Assembly: GCF_001422485.1 (NCBI RefSeq)
Contig: NZ_LMNF01000002.1
Coordinates: forward strand, 321,949 to 385,948
From: Agreia sp. Leaf283
GTDB lineage: Bacteria; Actinomycetota; Actinomycetes; Actinomycetales; Microbacteriaceae
Direction of reading: 5' to 3'
DNA: 64,000 bases
Position 1 is the stretch's first letter, and the number at the start of each line of letters is the position of its first letter. Position numbers and translations under genes: made by a program. The notes beneath the pieces were generated by a model. The model was given only the letters and a program-made list of their open reading frames with translations. It was not told the DNA's origin and did not search any database. This document shows positions 8,375-17,587 of the stretch, in pieces.

Positions 8375-9883
8375 ATGAGCGAATCCGTCAACCTTCCAGC
8401 ACTCGGTGAGAGTGTCACAGAGGGAACGGTAACCCGCTGGCTCAAGAGTGTGGGAGACCGCGTCGAGGTCGACGAACCCCTGCTCGAAGTGTCAACGGAC
8501 AAGGTGGACACCGAGATCCCGTCACCCGTAGCCGGTGTGATCGAGGAGATCCTGGTCCAGGAGGACGAGACCGTCGAGGTCGGTACAGCTCTCGTGCGCA
8601 TCGGAGACGGAAGCTCGGCGGGTTCGTCCGCTGCTCCGGCCGAGCCCGAGGCTGCTGCCGAACCTGAGGCCGCGCCTGCTCCCGAGGCGCCTGAGGAGAT
8701 CCCCGCCGAGGAACCGTCGACCGAGGCGGAGACCGAAGCCGAGGCCCCCGCTCCGGCGCCCGAGCCAGAGGCGGCCCCTGCTGCTCCGGCCGCGACGCCC
8801 GCTCCTGCAGCTGCTGCACCTGCACCTGCTGCCCCGGCTCCCTCAGCTGCGCCCGCTCCTGCTGCACCTGCACCGGCTCCCGCGGCTGCCCCGGCTCCTG
8901 CTGCCGCTGCACCTGCGCCTACCGCAGCCGCGCCCGCCGCATCGTCCGACGACTCGTCGCGTGCCGCCAACGCCGGTTACGTCACTCCGCTCGTCCGCAA
9001 GCTCGCCGGCGACAACGGCATCGACCTGTCGACGCTCACCGGCAGCGGCGTCGGTGGCCGCATCCGCAAGGAAGACGTGCTCGCCGCGGCCGAGGCGGCC
9101 AAGTCCGCCCCCGCTGCAGCCACGTCAGAGGCACCGAAGGCCGTCTCCACGACGCTGCCGGTTTCCGACCTCCGTGGAACCACGCAGCCGATGTCGCGCC
9201 TCCGCAAGGTCGTCGCGCAGCGTGCGGTCGAGTCCATGCAGTCCACCGCCCAGCTCACCAGCGTGGTCGAGGTCGACGTGACCCGCGTGGCCGCTCTGCG
9301 AGACAAGGTCAAGGCCACGTTCCAGGAGAAGACGGGCAACAAGCTCAGCTTCCTCCCGTTCTTCGCCCTCGCGGCGACCGAGGCGCTGAAGGCGTACCCG
9401 ATCATCAACGCCACGGTCGATGGCGACAGCATCGTCTACCCCGACCACGAGAACGTGAGCATCGCCGTCGACACCGAGCGTGGACTGCTGACGCCCGTTG
9501 TCAAGAACGCCGGCGAACTCGACCTGGCCGGTTTCGCTCGCGAGATCGCCGACCTGGCCACCAGGACCCGCGACAACAAGCTCAAGCCCGACGAGCTTGC
9601 CGGCGGCACGTTCACGCTGACCAACACCGGTTCGCGCGGAGCGCTCTTCGACACGCCCGTCGTCTTCCTTCCGCAGGTTGCGATCCTCGGCACGGGCATC
9701 GTCTCGCGCAAGCCGCTCGTCATCAAGACCGACGAGGGCGAGGCCATCGCCATTCGTTCGACCGTCTACTTGGCGCTGAGCTACGATCACCGCATCGTCG
9801 ACGGCGCAGACGCGGCACGCTTCCTCGTCGCCGTGAAGAACCGCCTCGAAGAGGGCGCGTTCGAGGGCAACCTCGGTTACTGA
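8375..9883 (+). CDS. sucB: Dihydrolipoamide acyltransferase (E2 of 2-oxoacid dehydrogenase, SucB/AceF type)
   Basis: A 502-residue E2 core subunit that carries acyl groups on lipoyl-lysine and passes them to CoA. A single lipoyl domain (residues 1-80) has the modification site Lys43 in STDKVD. A flexible Ala/Pro/Glu linker follows to about residue 195, then a peripheral-subunit-binding domain (VTPLVRKLA to GRIRKEDVL), then the catalytic domain with the active-site motif SYDHRIVDG near the C-terminus. A strong AAAGGAG site precedes the ATG. lpdA lies just upstream, and aceE is 20 kb away with no separate aceF here. In related actinobacteria one E2 serves both the pyruvate and 2-oxoglutarate complexes, so the sucB label should not be read as excluding a pyruvate dehydrogenase role. 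Confidence 0.94.
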   Translation: MSESVNLPALGESVTEGTVTRWLKSVGDRVEVDEPLLEVSTDKVDTEIPSPVAGVIEEILVQEDETVEVGTALVRIGDGSSAGSSAAPAEPEAAAEPEAAPAPEAPEEIPAEEPSTEAETEAEAPAPAPEPEAAPAAPAATPAPAAAAPAPAAPAPSAAPAPAAPAPAPAAAPAPAAAAPAPTAAAPAASSDDSSRAANAGYVTPLVRKLAGDNGIDLSTLTGSGVGGRIRKEDVLAAAEAAKSAPAAATSEAPKAVSTTLPVSDLRGTTQPMSRLRKVVAQRAVESMQSTAQLTSVVEVDVTRVAALRDKVKATFQEKTGNKLSFLPFFALAATEALKAYPIINATVDGDSIVYPDHENVSIAVDTERGLLTPVVKNAGELDLAGFAREIADLATRTRDNKLKPDELAGGTFTLTNTGSRGALFDTPVVFLPQVAILGTGIVSRKPLVIKTDEGEAIAIRSTVYLALSYDHRIVDGADAARFLVAVKNRLEEGAFEGNLGY

Positions 9884-11568
9884 TCGCTGACGAATACGTC
9901 ACGAACCCTCCAGCCGGCCTCCTCCTTCATCAGAAGGAAGGAGGCCGGTTGGTCGTTTAACCGGGCGGCGACGAGTGCTGAGCCGCCCCACGCCCCGGTC
10001 ACGATCGCCTCCGAGGCGTCGATCACGAGCGGGCCGGCGGCATCGACATCAGACGCCAGATAGTCGGGTTGGAAGACGGCCGTCAGGCAGGCCTCCTGCT
10101 CGGCGGCGGCGGCACACCCATCGCTGGCTTCTGACAACGCGCGCAGAGCGGCGGCGGGGTCGTCTGTCTGTGCGAGGGTCGCATCGTCGCGCATCGCCTC
10201 GCTCTGCGGCTCGTCTGTCGGACCAGGTACCTCGGACGCCTCGCTCGACGCCACAACATCGACTCCCGCCTGGGCCTGGTCTCGCGGCACCGGAAGCGCG
10301 AGAAGCAGCACTGTCGCTGCGACCACCGCACAGAAGGCACCGACGAGGAGCGGTCGGCGACCCAGCCGTCGGGCCGGGCGCCCTCGCTCGTCACCGGTGT
10401 CGGCGGCAGCCGCCGAGGCCACAGGAGCGATGCGGTTCGACCGCTGCGCCGCCGCATCGACGATGCGGGAGACGATCTCGAGCACCGAGGACGGTGCACC
10501 GAGGATGCGGAGGGCGGCTACCAGCCTGTTCTCCGCTGGCGTGGGCGACGGAACGGCGATCGACTCCTGCCAGTCGTACTCCGTCGTCTCGGTCGTTTCG
10601 GTCGGCTGTGTCGGCTGAGACGGCCGGGTCGGCCGGGCCGCCGGTACGAACGAGAGTTGCTCGGCCGGCTCGCGCGCAGGAGAGTGGGTCGGTGCGCCGA
10701 CCGGTGCGTGGCTCTGCAGACTGATGGCGTTCGGCGACGCCATGGCGAAGAGCCGCCCTTCGACCCGTGCAAGGAAGTCCGCGCTCGGGCCGATGCCGAC
10801 CTCGGCTGCCGAGGTCGCGATGTCGAAGCCTCGCAGCTCGCCCGGGTCGACGTGGGCGAGCACGCCCTCGATGACGGAGAGCAGGCCCCGATGGTCCTCG
10901 AGGACCGCGGAACGCCAGACCGACTCAGGCGACTCCGCCGGCTCCCCGGTGCGAGGCCGCGCGCGCGACCCGGAGATCGCCCCCTGCGCGAGCGGCGGGC
11001 TGAGAAGCGCGCCGCGACCGAATCCCGTCAGTACCGGCGCGCCGCGCTGATCGAAGACGATCCGGCGAAGGTGGACGGCGCCGTGCGTGACGCCGGCCTC
11101 GTGCAGCGCCTGCACCGCCGCGCACAGGGGTGCGAGAATCGTCACCGCCTGCCCCGCTGTCAGCCTCTGCTGGTCGTCGAGGTATGCAGACAGCGCGGGG
11201 CCGGGCAGCCTTTCGAGCACGAGGCAGGGCGGCTCGCCCCATCCGACCGTCGCGACGTCGATGAGCCGCACGACGTGAGTGTTCACCGGTGCACTCAACG
11301 CCGCGAGTTCGACGTCGATGCTGCTCGCGGACGTCTCGGCGTGAAAGACCTTGACGAGCCGTGCGCGAGGGTGCGGCTCGGCGCTCGGCGAAGACGGACG
11401 CGCAAGAAGGAGAGTGGCCCTCGAACCGACGGCGAACCGTCTCATGACCCTGTGTCCCGCCACGTCGTCGAGCCGCGATCCGCGCAGCTCCCCCGGCGGC
11501 AGCCGCTCGCGCTCGGCCCGCTCGGCGCCCGGCGGCGGGGCTGTCGGAAGATTGCGGCCGTATCTCAT
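9877..11568 (-). CDS. Membrane-anchored protein kinase-like protein (predicted pseudokinase)
   Basis: A 563-residue protein with a Ser/Thr-kinase-like cytoplasmic domain (residues 40-300), a Thr/Pro-rich linker containing PTETTETTE, one membrane segment (about 407-428) and an external C-terminal domain of about 130 residues. The kinase fold is recognisable: Lys73 in LVKVFH and Glu87 in the helix-C position are present. The catalytic HRD is HGA (162-164), and DFG is GFG (182-184), so both the catalytic base and the metal-binding Asp are gone. Phosphotransfer is therefore unlikely; the domain may bind a ligand or a partner kinase. The ATG start was chosen for domain content and has no strong ribosome site. 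The 3' end overlaps the sucB stop by 7 bp in convergent orientation. Confidence 0.8.
   Translation of the reverse strand: MRYGRNLPTAPPPGAERAERERLPPGELRGSRLDDVAGHRVMRRFAVGSRATLLLARPSSPSAEPHPRARLVKVFHAETSASSIDVELAALSAPVNTHVVRLIDVATVGWGEPPCLVLERLPGPALSAYLDDQQRLTAGQAVTILAPLCAAVQALHEAGVTHGAVHLRRIVFDQRGAPVLTGFGRGALLSPPLAQGAISGSRARPRTGEPAESPESVWRSAVLEDHRGLLSVIEGVLAHVDPGELRGFDIATSAAEVGIGPSADFLARVEGRLFAMASPNAISLQSHAPVGAPTHSPAREPAEQLSFVPAARPTRPSQPTQPTETTETTEYDWQESIAVPSPTPAENRLVAALRILGAPSSVLEIVSRIVDAAAQRSNRIAPVASAAAADTGDERGRPARRLGRRPLLVGAFCAVVAATVLLLALPVPRDQAQAGVDVVASSEASEVPGPTDEPQSEAMRDDATLAQTDDPAAALRALSEASDGCAAAAEQEACLTAVFQPDYLASDVDAAGPLVIDASEAIVTGAWGGSALVAARLNDQPASFLLMKEEAGWRVRDVFVSDQ
9910..9952 (+). 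terminator. Strong hairpin terminator for sucB, lying inside the opposing gene
   Basis: About 19-nt arms (CCAGCCGGCCTCCT... against ...AGGAGGCCGGTTGG) enclose a loop of about 4 nt. The hairpin starts 26 nt after the sucB stop and is followed by TCGTTTAA. It lies wholly within the last 25 codons of the convergent pseudokinase gene. Confidence 0.75.
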
Positions 11569-11707
11569 CTCTCGACAGTGCCGTTCGCATGGGCCAGACC
11601 GCTCGGTCGGGTGAACGATCTGTGCATGATCGACCACGGGCGGCGTCTGTGGAGGAGCGGTGCCGCTGCCATGAGCGAACGTGTCCGCACGATCCAAGCC
11701 GACTCGG

Positions 11708-11713
11708 TATCCT
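11708..11713 (+). promoter_or_regulatory. -10 box TATCCT, leaderless promoter of the DUF4191 gene
   Basis: TATCCT is followed by exactly 6 nt and then the ATG. No ribosome-binding site lies between them. Confidence 0.55.
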
Positions 11714-11719
11714 TGACGC

Positions 11720-12439
11720 ATGGCACGCAAGACTGAGCAATCCACCCCCAAGCCCCCCAAAGAGCCGGGCCGCATCAAGCAGATGTGGCAGGTCTTCACG
11801 ATGACCCGTCGCTACGACAAGAACGTCGTCTGGATCATGGCTCTCGGCTTCCTGCTCCCCGTCGCCGCCGGCCTGATCGTCGCCCTCCTCCTGTCGGACG
11901 GCAACGGCTTCGCCATGGCCATGTGGATCGTGGCCGGTGTTCTCGCGGGCTTCCTCGTCGCTCTCATCATTCTCGGCCGTCGAGCCGAACGCGCTGCCTA
12001 CGGTCAGATCGCAGGCCAGCCAGGCGCGGTTGGCGCCGTCCTCCGCTCCAGTCTCAAGCGCAGCTGGCGCGGCAGCGAGATGCCGGTGGCCGTGAACGGC
12101 AAGACCCAAGATGCGGTCTACCGCGCGGTCGGTCGGGGCGGCGTCGTGCTCATCAGCGAGGGGTCCAAGACCCGCACGACGCGAATGCTCGAAGAAGAGC
12201 GTCGCAAGGTGCTGCGCGTGCTCCCCAACGTGCCGGTCACGTTCCTGTACGTCGATTCCCACGACCCCGACGCGCTTCCCCTGCACAAGGTCGCCAGCCG
12301 CATGGCCAAGGTCAAGCCCGCGCTCAACAAGGCCGAGGTCATGGCCGTGAGCAACCGACTCACCTCCCTGGGATCGACGGGCATGCCGATCCCGAAGGGC
12401 GTCGACCCGTTCAAGGTTCGCCCCCAGCGAGGTCGTTGA
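11720..12439 (+). CDS. DUF4191 membrane protein
   Basis: A 239-residue protein of the actinobacteria-specific DUF4191 family. After a charged N-terminus it has two membrane helices (about residues 37-58 and 64-86), then a cytoplasmic domain of about 150 residues with the family segments GAVGAVLRSSLKR, MPVAVNGKTQDAVYR and PKGVDPFKVRPQRG. No biochemical role is known. Its position next to an RDD gene and glnA is conserved across actinobacteria. The ATG start is supported by a -10 box 6 nt upstream (leaderless). It is convergent with the RDD gene, with only 6 bp between the stops. Confidence 0.9.
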   Translation: MARKTEQSTPKPPKEPGRIKQMWQVFTMTRRYDKNVVWIMALGFLLPVAAGLIVALLLSDGNGFAMAMWIVAGVLAGFLVALIILGRRAERAAYGQIAGQPGAVGAVLRSSLKRSWRGSEMPVAVNGKTQDAVYRAVGRGGVVLISEGSKTRTTRMLEEERRKVLRVLPNVPVTFLYVDSHDPDALPLHKVASRMAKVKPALNKAEVMAVSNRLTSLGSTGMPIPKGVDPFKVRPQRGR

Positions 12440-12445
12440 CCCGAG

Positions 12446-12874
12446 TCAGCGGCGCATGACGAGAACCGTGCCGGCGAAGACGTCGTGCAGTCCTCGCTGG
12501 TCCGAATCCCAGATGAGCGCGGGGATGAGAAGCAGTAGCAGCGCCGTGCGCAGAATCGGACGCCATACCCCGGCGTAGCTTCCGTCGACCTTGACGATGC
12601 GTATGCCGAGAATGAAGTGTCCCAGCCCGCTGCCCAGCGTGGTGAGCAGAACGATCTGCTCGACGGCGAAGATGACCAGGCTCGCCCAGTCGTTGCCGAA
12701 GAAAAAGGCGAAGTAGACGACATAGCAGGCGGCGAAGTCGATGAGGATCGCCACGAGTCGTCGACCGCTTCGAGCGACCGACCCGACGCCCGTTCGCGGA
12801 AAGCCCATCCGCTCCCCCGGCCAGTTGCTAGGGGGCGCCCCGTTGGGCGATGACGAGACGGTCGAGTTGGGCAC
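12446..12874 (-). CDS. RDD family membrane protein
   Basis: A 142-residue protein with the RDD signature at the first membrane helix ([11 protein letters not shown]), where Arg and Asp are conserved, and two further hydrophobic helices. The segment [14 protein letters not shown] matches the family's second conserved block, and [12 protein letters not shown] the last. Function is unknown; some RDD proteins have been linked to ion transport. The start is a GTG placed 6 nt behind a TAAACT -10 box, so it is probably leaderless. It is divergent from glnA, and the GlnR-type boxes lie between the two starts. Confidence 0.9.
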   Translation of the reverse strand: MPNSTVSSSPNGAPPSNWPGERMGFPRTGVGSVARSGRRLVAILIDFAACYVVYFAFFFGNDWASLVIFAVEQIVLLTTLGSGLGHFILGIRIVKVDGSYAGVWRPILRTALLLLLIPALIWDSDQRGLHDVFAGTVLVMRR

Positions 12875-12880
12875 CAGACG

Positions 12881-12886
12881 AGTTTA
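12881..12886 (-). promoter_or_regulatory. -10 box TAAACT, leaderless promoter of the RDD gene
   Basis: TAAACT on the minus strand is followed by 6 nt and then the GTG start codon. Confidence 0.55.
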
Positions 12887-12919
12887 CGACCGTCTCCTCG
12901 GGCGCATTGAGGGCAAGCC

Positions 12920-12957
12920 GTAACATGCTCGAAACATTTGTGTCACTGCTGGGTAAT
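12920..12957 (+). promoter_or_regulatory. Row of GlnR-type operator boxes upstream of glnA
   Basis: GTAAC (12920), GAAAC (12931), GTCAC (12942) and a weaker GTAAT (12953) are spaced exactly 11 bp apart. This matches the actinomycete GlnR consensus gTnAC-N6-GaAAc repeated twice. The 11-bp period puts all boxes on one face of the helix. The position, 73-110 bp before the glnA ATG, suits nitrogen control of glnA; the divergent RDD promoter is also within reach. Confidence 0.8.
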
Positions 12958-13029
12958 GGCTTCCCCGTAGGCTCGGGACGGCTGCGTTCGCAGCTGTTCC
13001 TCTGTACCAAGCCATTTGGAGTCTCTCAC

Positions 13030-14454
13030 ATGTTCAGTGATTCTTCCGAGGTGCTCAAGTTCATCAAGGACACGGACGTAAAGTTCCTTGATATTCGGTT
13101 CACCGACCTTCCCGGTGTCCAGCAGCACATCACTATCCCCGCCTCCACGGTAGACGAGTCGTTCTTCACCGTCGGGCAGATGTTCGACGGATCGTCGATC
13201 CGCGGTTTCGCCTCGATCCACGAGTCGGACATGCAGATCATCCCCGACGTCTCGACGGCCTACATCGACCCGTTCCGCGTCAACCGCACGCTGATCATGA
13301 TCTTCGACATCTACAACCCGCGCAACGGTGAGATCTACCACCGCGACCCGCGCCAGGTGGCCAAGAAGGCCGAGAAGTACCTCGCGTCGACCGGCATCGC
13401 CGACACCGCGTTCTTCGCTCCCGAGGCCGAGTTCTACATCTTCGACGACGTCAAGTACGAGGTGAACCAGCACTCCAGCTCCTACTCGGTCGACTCCGAC
13501 GAGGCGGCCTGGAACTCCGGCCGCACGGAAGAAGGCGGAAACCTCGCCAACAAGACCCCCTACAAGGGCGGCTACTTCCCCGTCAGCCCGGTCGACAAGC
13601 ACGCCGACCTGCGCGATGACATCGTGCTCGAACTGATGGCTGCCGGTCTCGAGGTCGAGCGCGGTCACCACGAGGTCGGCACTGCGGGCCAGGGCGAGAT
13701 CAACTACAAGTTCGACACCATGGTCCACGCGGCCGACGACATCCTGAAGTTCAAGTACATCGTCAAGAACGTGGCCGAGCGCTGGGGCAAGACGGCGACG
13801 TTCATGCCCAAGCCGCTCTTCGGAGACAACGGCTCCGGCATGCACACGCACCAGTCCCTCTGGAACGACGGCGCGCCGCTGTTCTATGACGAGGCCGGCT
13901 ACGGCGGACTGAGCGACATCGCTCGCTGGTACATCGGTGGAATCCTGGCTCACGCCCCCGCCGTCTACGCGTTCACGAACCCGTCGGTCAACAGCTACCA
14001 CCGCCTCGTCCCCGGCTTCGAAGCCCCGGTCAACCTGGTCTACTCGGCCGGAAACCGCTCGGCGTCGATCCGCATCCCGATCACGGGCACGAACCCGAAG
14101 GCCAAGCGCATCGAGTTCCGCACGCCGGATGCCTCGGGCAACCCGTACCTGGCGTTCGCGGCCCAGCTCATGGCTGGTCTCGACGGAATCGTCAACCGCA
14201 TCGAGCCCCACGAGCCCGTCGACAAGGACCTGTACGAGCTGCCGCCCGAAGAGGCCAAGCTCATCCCGCAGGGCCCCGCGTCGCTCGGTGAGGCACTCGA
14301 CGCGCTCGAGGCCGACCACGAGTTCCTGCTCCAGGGCAACGTGTTCACGATCGACCTGATCGAGAACTGGATCAGCTACAAGCGCGAGAACGAGATCAAG
14401 CCGCTCCAGCAGCGTCCGCACCCGTTCGAGTTCGAGCTGTACTACGGCGTCTAG
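13030..14454 (+). CDS. glnA: Glutamine synthetase type I (adenylylatable)
   Basis: A 474-residue GSI-beta enzyme that makes glutamine from glutamate, ammonia and ATP as a dodecamer. The beta-grasp N-terminus contains [14 protein letters not shown], and the metal and ATP motifs include [23 protein letters not shown] and [10 protein letters not shown]. Tyr402 in [10 protein letters not shown] is the adenylylation site used by GlnE, whose gene is next door. I chose the ATG at 13030, which gives the standard N-terminus; a longer in-frame reading from 12850 overlaps the GlnR boxes. Transcription is likely controlled through those boxes, and a large bidirectional terminator follows. Confidence 0.98.
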   Translation: MFSDSSEVLKFIKDTDVKFLDIRFTDLPGVQQHITIPASTVDESFFTVGQMFDGSSIRGFASIHESDMQIIPDVSTAYIDPFRVNRTLIMIFDIYNPRNGEIYHRDPRQVAKKAEKYLASTGIADTAFFAPEAEFYIFDDVKYEVNQHSSSYSVDSDEAAWNSGRTEEGGNLANKTPYKGGYFPVSPVDKHADLRDDIVLELMAAGLEVERGHHEVGTAGQGEINYKFDTMVHAADDILKFKYIVKNVAERWGKTATFMPKPLFGDNGSGMHTHQSLWNDGAPLFYDEAGYGGLSDIARWYIGGILAHAPAVYAFTNPSVNSYHRLVPGFEAPVNLVYSAGNRSASIRIPITGTNPKAKRIEFRTPDASGNPYLAFAAQLMAGLDGIVNRIEPHEPVDKDLYELPPEEAKLIPQGPASLGEALDALEADHEFLLQGNVFTIDLIENWISYKRENEIKPLQQRPHPFEFELYYGV

Positions 14455-14465
14455 GCGCTGAGCTC

Positions 14466-14515
14466 ACGACAGACAGGGCCGCATCCTCCTCGGAGGGTGC
14501 GGCCCTCTCTGTCGT
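14466..14515. terminator. Bidirectional terminator between glnA and glnE
   Basis: Arms of about 23 nt (ACGACAGAC-AGGGCCGCA... and its near-exact reverse complement) with a 3-4 nt loop sit between the convergent stops of glnA and glnE. It can serve both transcripts. Confidence 0.85.
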
Positions 14516-14541
14516 CTGCAGCGTCTTTCGTCTGCGGCGCG

Positions 14542-17532
14542 TCAGGAGCCGTAGAAGAGTCTTTCGAAGACGGCCCGTGCTCGGCGGGTGACCCCGAGAT
14601 AGTCCTCCTCCAGCATGGTCGCCGATCCCGGCGGGTACTCCAGCAGCCGGGCAATACCCTCGAGCGCCTTGCGATCGCTCGGAAGCACGTCGGAGCTCTT
14701 GTTCGCCCACAGGGTCACGGCCGAACGGGCCCGTGACGCGAACACCCAGGCCGCACGAAGAACGGATGCGTCGGTGCCGCTCACGAGGTCGGCCGCGACG
14801 GCCGCATCTAAAGCCTCGAGCGTCGACGTCGTGCGCAGGCTGGGCACCTTGCTCCCCCACTGCAGCTGGGTCAGCTGAACGAGCCACTCGACATCGCTGA
14901 GGCTGCCTCGACCCAGCTTGAGGTGCCTGAGCGGATCGGTTCCCTGGGGCAGGCGTTCGTTCTCGACCCGAGCCTTGATCCTCTTGACCTCGCGCACCTC
15001 CTTCTCGGCGATGTCGGCGGGGAAACGCACCGTATCGGCGAGCTGCTCGAAGTCCCTGACGAGCGCCTCATCGCCGGTGAGCCCGCGCGCCCGGAGCAGC
15101 GCCTGCGCCTCCCAGGTGAGAGACCAGCGGGCGTAGTACGCCCTGTACGACTCGAGGGAGCGCACGATCGCGCCGTTCTTGCCCTCGGGCCGCAGATCGA
15201 TGTCGATGTCGAGGGGAAGCCGGTTGTCTTCGGTGAGGCGCTTGATCTCGGTGACGATGGCCCGAGCGGCGGAGGCGGCCACCTCGTTCTCGACCGACAC
15301 GGGGCGGTAGACGTACATCACGTCGGTGTCGGACCCGAATCCGACCTCCCGACCACCCAGCCTGCCCATGCCGATGATGGCGAACTCGATGCCGTCTCCG
15401 CCCTGCGCCGCGGAGGACTGCCGCACCACGGACACGATGCCCGTCAGCAGCACTGTCGTGACGTCCGTCAGTCCGTGGGCGAGCTCGTCGACCGTGATGA
15501 TTCCGAGGATGGAGGAGATGGCGAGCCGCAGCACCTCACGACGGCGAGCGGCGCGCAGGGCGCCGGCCGCGGCATCCGGCGTCTCGTGACGCGAGATGAT
15601 CGCGCGCATCTCTTCGTCGAGCAGCGCGTACGGCCGGGGTCGGAGCTCCTCTTCGTTCTCCAGCCAGGCGGCCGCCTCCGGTATGCCCTGCAGCAGCTGC
15701 CCGACGTAGCGTGAGGCGGACAGAACGTGGGTGAGCCGCGCTGCTGCTCCCGACGAGTCGCGCAGCATCCGCAGGAACCAGTACGTGTCGCCGAGGGAGT
15801 CGCTGAGACGCCGGAACGCGAGCAGCCCGTAGTCGGGGTCGGCTCCGTCGGCGAACCACTGGAGCATGACCGGGAGCAGATGCCGCTGGATGCTGGCCTT
15901 GCGGGACACGCCCGAGGTCATCGCCTCGATGTGTTTCAGTGCACCCCTGGGGTCGAGGAAGCCGATGGCCGCGAGCCGTGCCTCGGCCTGCTGGCTGGTG
16001 AGCGCCACGTCGTCGGCGGAGAGCCCGGCGACGGCCGCGAGCAGCGGGCGGTAGAACAGGCGCACGTGAAGGTTGCGGACGCGGTGCTTGATGCCGTTCC
16101 AGCGTTCGATCAGCTGTGCGGCGGAGGGCTCGAGGTCGGTGGCCCTGGCGAGCACGCGCTGGCCCGGCTCGTCGCGCGGCATCAGGTGGGTGCGTTTCAG
16201 GAAGCGAAGCTGAAGTCTGTGCTCCAGAAGCCGCAGAATCCGGTAGTCCTCGGCGAACTCGACCTGTTCTGCGCGGCCGATGTAGCCGCGATCCGCGAGG
16301 GCGGTCAGTGCCGCGATGGTGCCCGGCTGGTGGATCTCGTCGTCGTTCTGTCCGTGCACGAGCTGCAGCAGCTGAACGGTGAACTCGATATCGCGCAGGC
16401 CGCCGGGCCCGAGCTTGATCTGGTAGTGCACATCGTCGGCCGGAATGTGCTGGGTCACGCGCTCGCGCATCTTCTGCGCCGACTCGACGAACCCTTCGCG
16501 GGATGCGCTCGACCACACGCGGGGCGCCATCGCAGCGACGTACTGCCGGCCGAGCTCCGCGTCTCCCGCCAACGGTCGCGCCTTGAGAAGAGCCTGGAAC
16601 TCCCAGCTCTTGGCCCAGCGGTCGTAATACGCGACGTGCGACTCGAGCGAGCGCACGAGCGCCCCGTCTTTACCTTCGGGACGAAGGTTCGGGTCGACCT
16701 CCCACAGGCCCGGTTCCAGGCCCGACTCGTAGATGCCCCTCATGGTCAGCATCGCGAGCCGGGTGGCGATCTCGATCGCTCGCTCCGGCGGCAGCTCGCT
16801 GTCGGGCTCGCCCTCGCCGACGAAGATGACATCGACGTCGCTCACGTAGTTGAGTTCGCGCGCTCCGGCCTTGCCCATGCCGATGATCGCGAGCCGGGTC
16901 TGAGACACACTGTCGCGGTCGAAGAACCAGAGTCCGAGGCCCTTCGTCGACAGGGTCGTGCGCGCCACGGAGAGCGATGCCTCGAGAGCTCCGGCGGCCA
17001 GGTCGGCGAGCACGGCCGCGATGCGGTCGAGTCCGGCCACGGGGTCGGACTGCTCGATGTCGTAGGCGGCCACCCGGGCGAGCAGACCGCGATACCGCAC
17101 GCGCAGGGCGGTCCAGGCCTGTTCGCCGGATGCCGACGCGAACCCGTCGACGGAGCCCACGGATTCGAGAAGGGCCGAGCGGGAGTCGTCTGCCGTGGGG
17201 AGCTGCAGGCGTGGATCGACGAGGACGTCGAGCTCGGATGGATGCCGGGCGAAGAAATCGCCGAGTCCCTTGGATGCGCCGAGAACCCGGATCAGCCGGA
17301 GGCGGTAGCGTTCGTCGGCAAGAATCGGGACGACATGGTCGGGCGACCGCCGCAGAAGGTGGGCCAGACAGCCGAGCGCCTGATCGGGGTCGGCCGCCGA
17401 GGGAATGGCGGCGATGAGGTCGTCGACCTCGAGGCCGGCCAGGGTAGCGACGACGTGCAGCTGCTCGTCGGCCCACTCGAGATCGGCGAAACCCAGACGG
17501 GCCAGATAGGTGAGTGATCTCGTCTCGCGCAT
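14542..17532 (-). CDS. glnE: Bifunctional glutamine synthetase adenylyltransferase/deadenylase
   Basis: A 996-residue enzyme that attaches AMP to, and removes it from, the regulatory Tyr of GlnA in response to nitrogen state. It has two nucleotidyltransferase domains. The N-terminal one (deadenylylase) carries GMGKAGARELNYVSDVDVIF, and the C-terminal one (adenylylase) carries GMGRLGGREVGFGSDTDVMY, each with the GS-x-D-x-D or equivalent acidic pair; each is followed by a helical domain. The length is typical. The ATG at 17532 has GGAGG just upstream; an upstream in-frame start lacks a ribosome site. It follows glnA2 after 55 bp and is probably cotranscribed with it. Confidence 0.97.
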   Translation of the reverse strand: MRETRSLTYLARLGFADLEWADEQLHVVATLAGLEVDDLIAAIPSAADPDQALGCLAHLLRRSPDHVVPILADERYRLRLIRVLGASKGLGDFFARHPSELDVLVDPRLQLPTADDSRSALLESVGSVDGFASASGEQAWTALRVRYRGLLARVAAYDIEQSDPVAGLDRIAAVLADLAAGALEASLSVARTTLSTKGLGLWFFDRDSVSQTRLAIIGMGKAGARELNYVSDVDVIFVGEGEPDSELPPERAIEIATRLAMLTMRGIYESGLEPGLWEVDPNLRPEGKDGALVRSLESHVAYYDRWAKSWEFQALLKARPLAGDAELGRQYVAAMAPRVWSSASREGFVESAQKMRERVTQHIPADDVHYQIKLGPGGLRDIEFTVQLLQLVHGQNDDEIHQPGTIAALTALADRGYIGRAEQVEFAEDYRILRLLEHRLQLRFLKRTHLMPRDEPGQRVLARATDLEPSAAQLIERWNGIKHRVRNLHVRLFYRPLLAAVAGLSADDVALTSQQAEARLAAIGFLDPRGALKHIEAMTSGVSRKASIQRHLLPVMLQWFADGADPDYGLLAFRRLSDSLGDTYWFLRMLRDSSGAAARLTHVLSASRYVGQLLQGIPEAAAWLENEEELRPRPYALLDEEMRAIISRHETPDAAAGALRAARRREVLRLAISSILGIITVDELAHGLTDVTTVLLTGIVSVVRQSSAAQGGDGIEFAIIGMGRLGGREVGFGSDTDVMYVYRPVSVENEVAASAARAIVTEIKRLTEDNRLPLDIDIDLRPEGKNGAIVRSLESYRAYYARWSLTWEAQALLRARGLTGDEALVRDFEQLADTVRFPADIAEKEVREVKRIKARVENERLPQGTDPLRHLKLGRGSLSDVEWLVQLTQLQWGSKVPSLRTTSTLEALDAAVAADLVSGTDASVLRAAWVFASRARSAVTLWANKSSDVLPSDRKALEGIARLLEYPPGSATMLEEDYLGVTRRARAVFERLFYGS

Positions 17533-17587
17533 GGTCCTCCGGCAGGCAGCGCGGCGACCTCGCCGCACTGCCGTGCAGTGACTGGGG

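Noticed and set aside
8610-8960. Repeated GCTCCTGC-like units as a non-coding satellite
   Set aside because: They encode the Ala/Pro linker of the E2 protein in frame; low complexity is normal for this linker.
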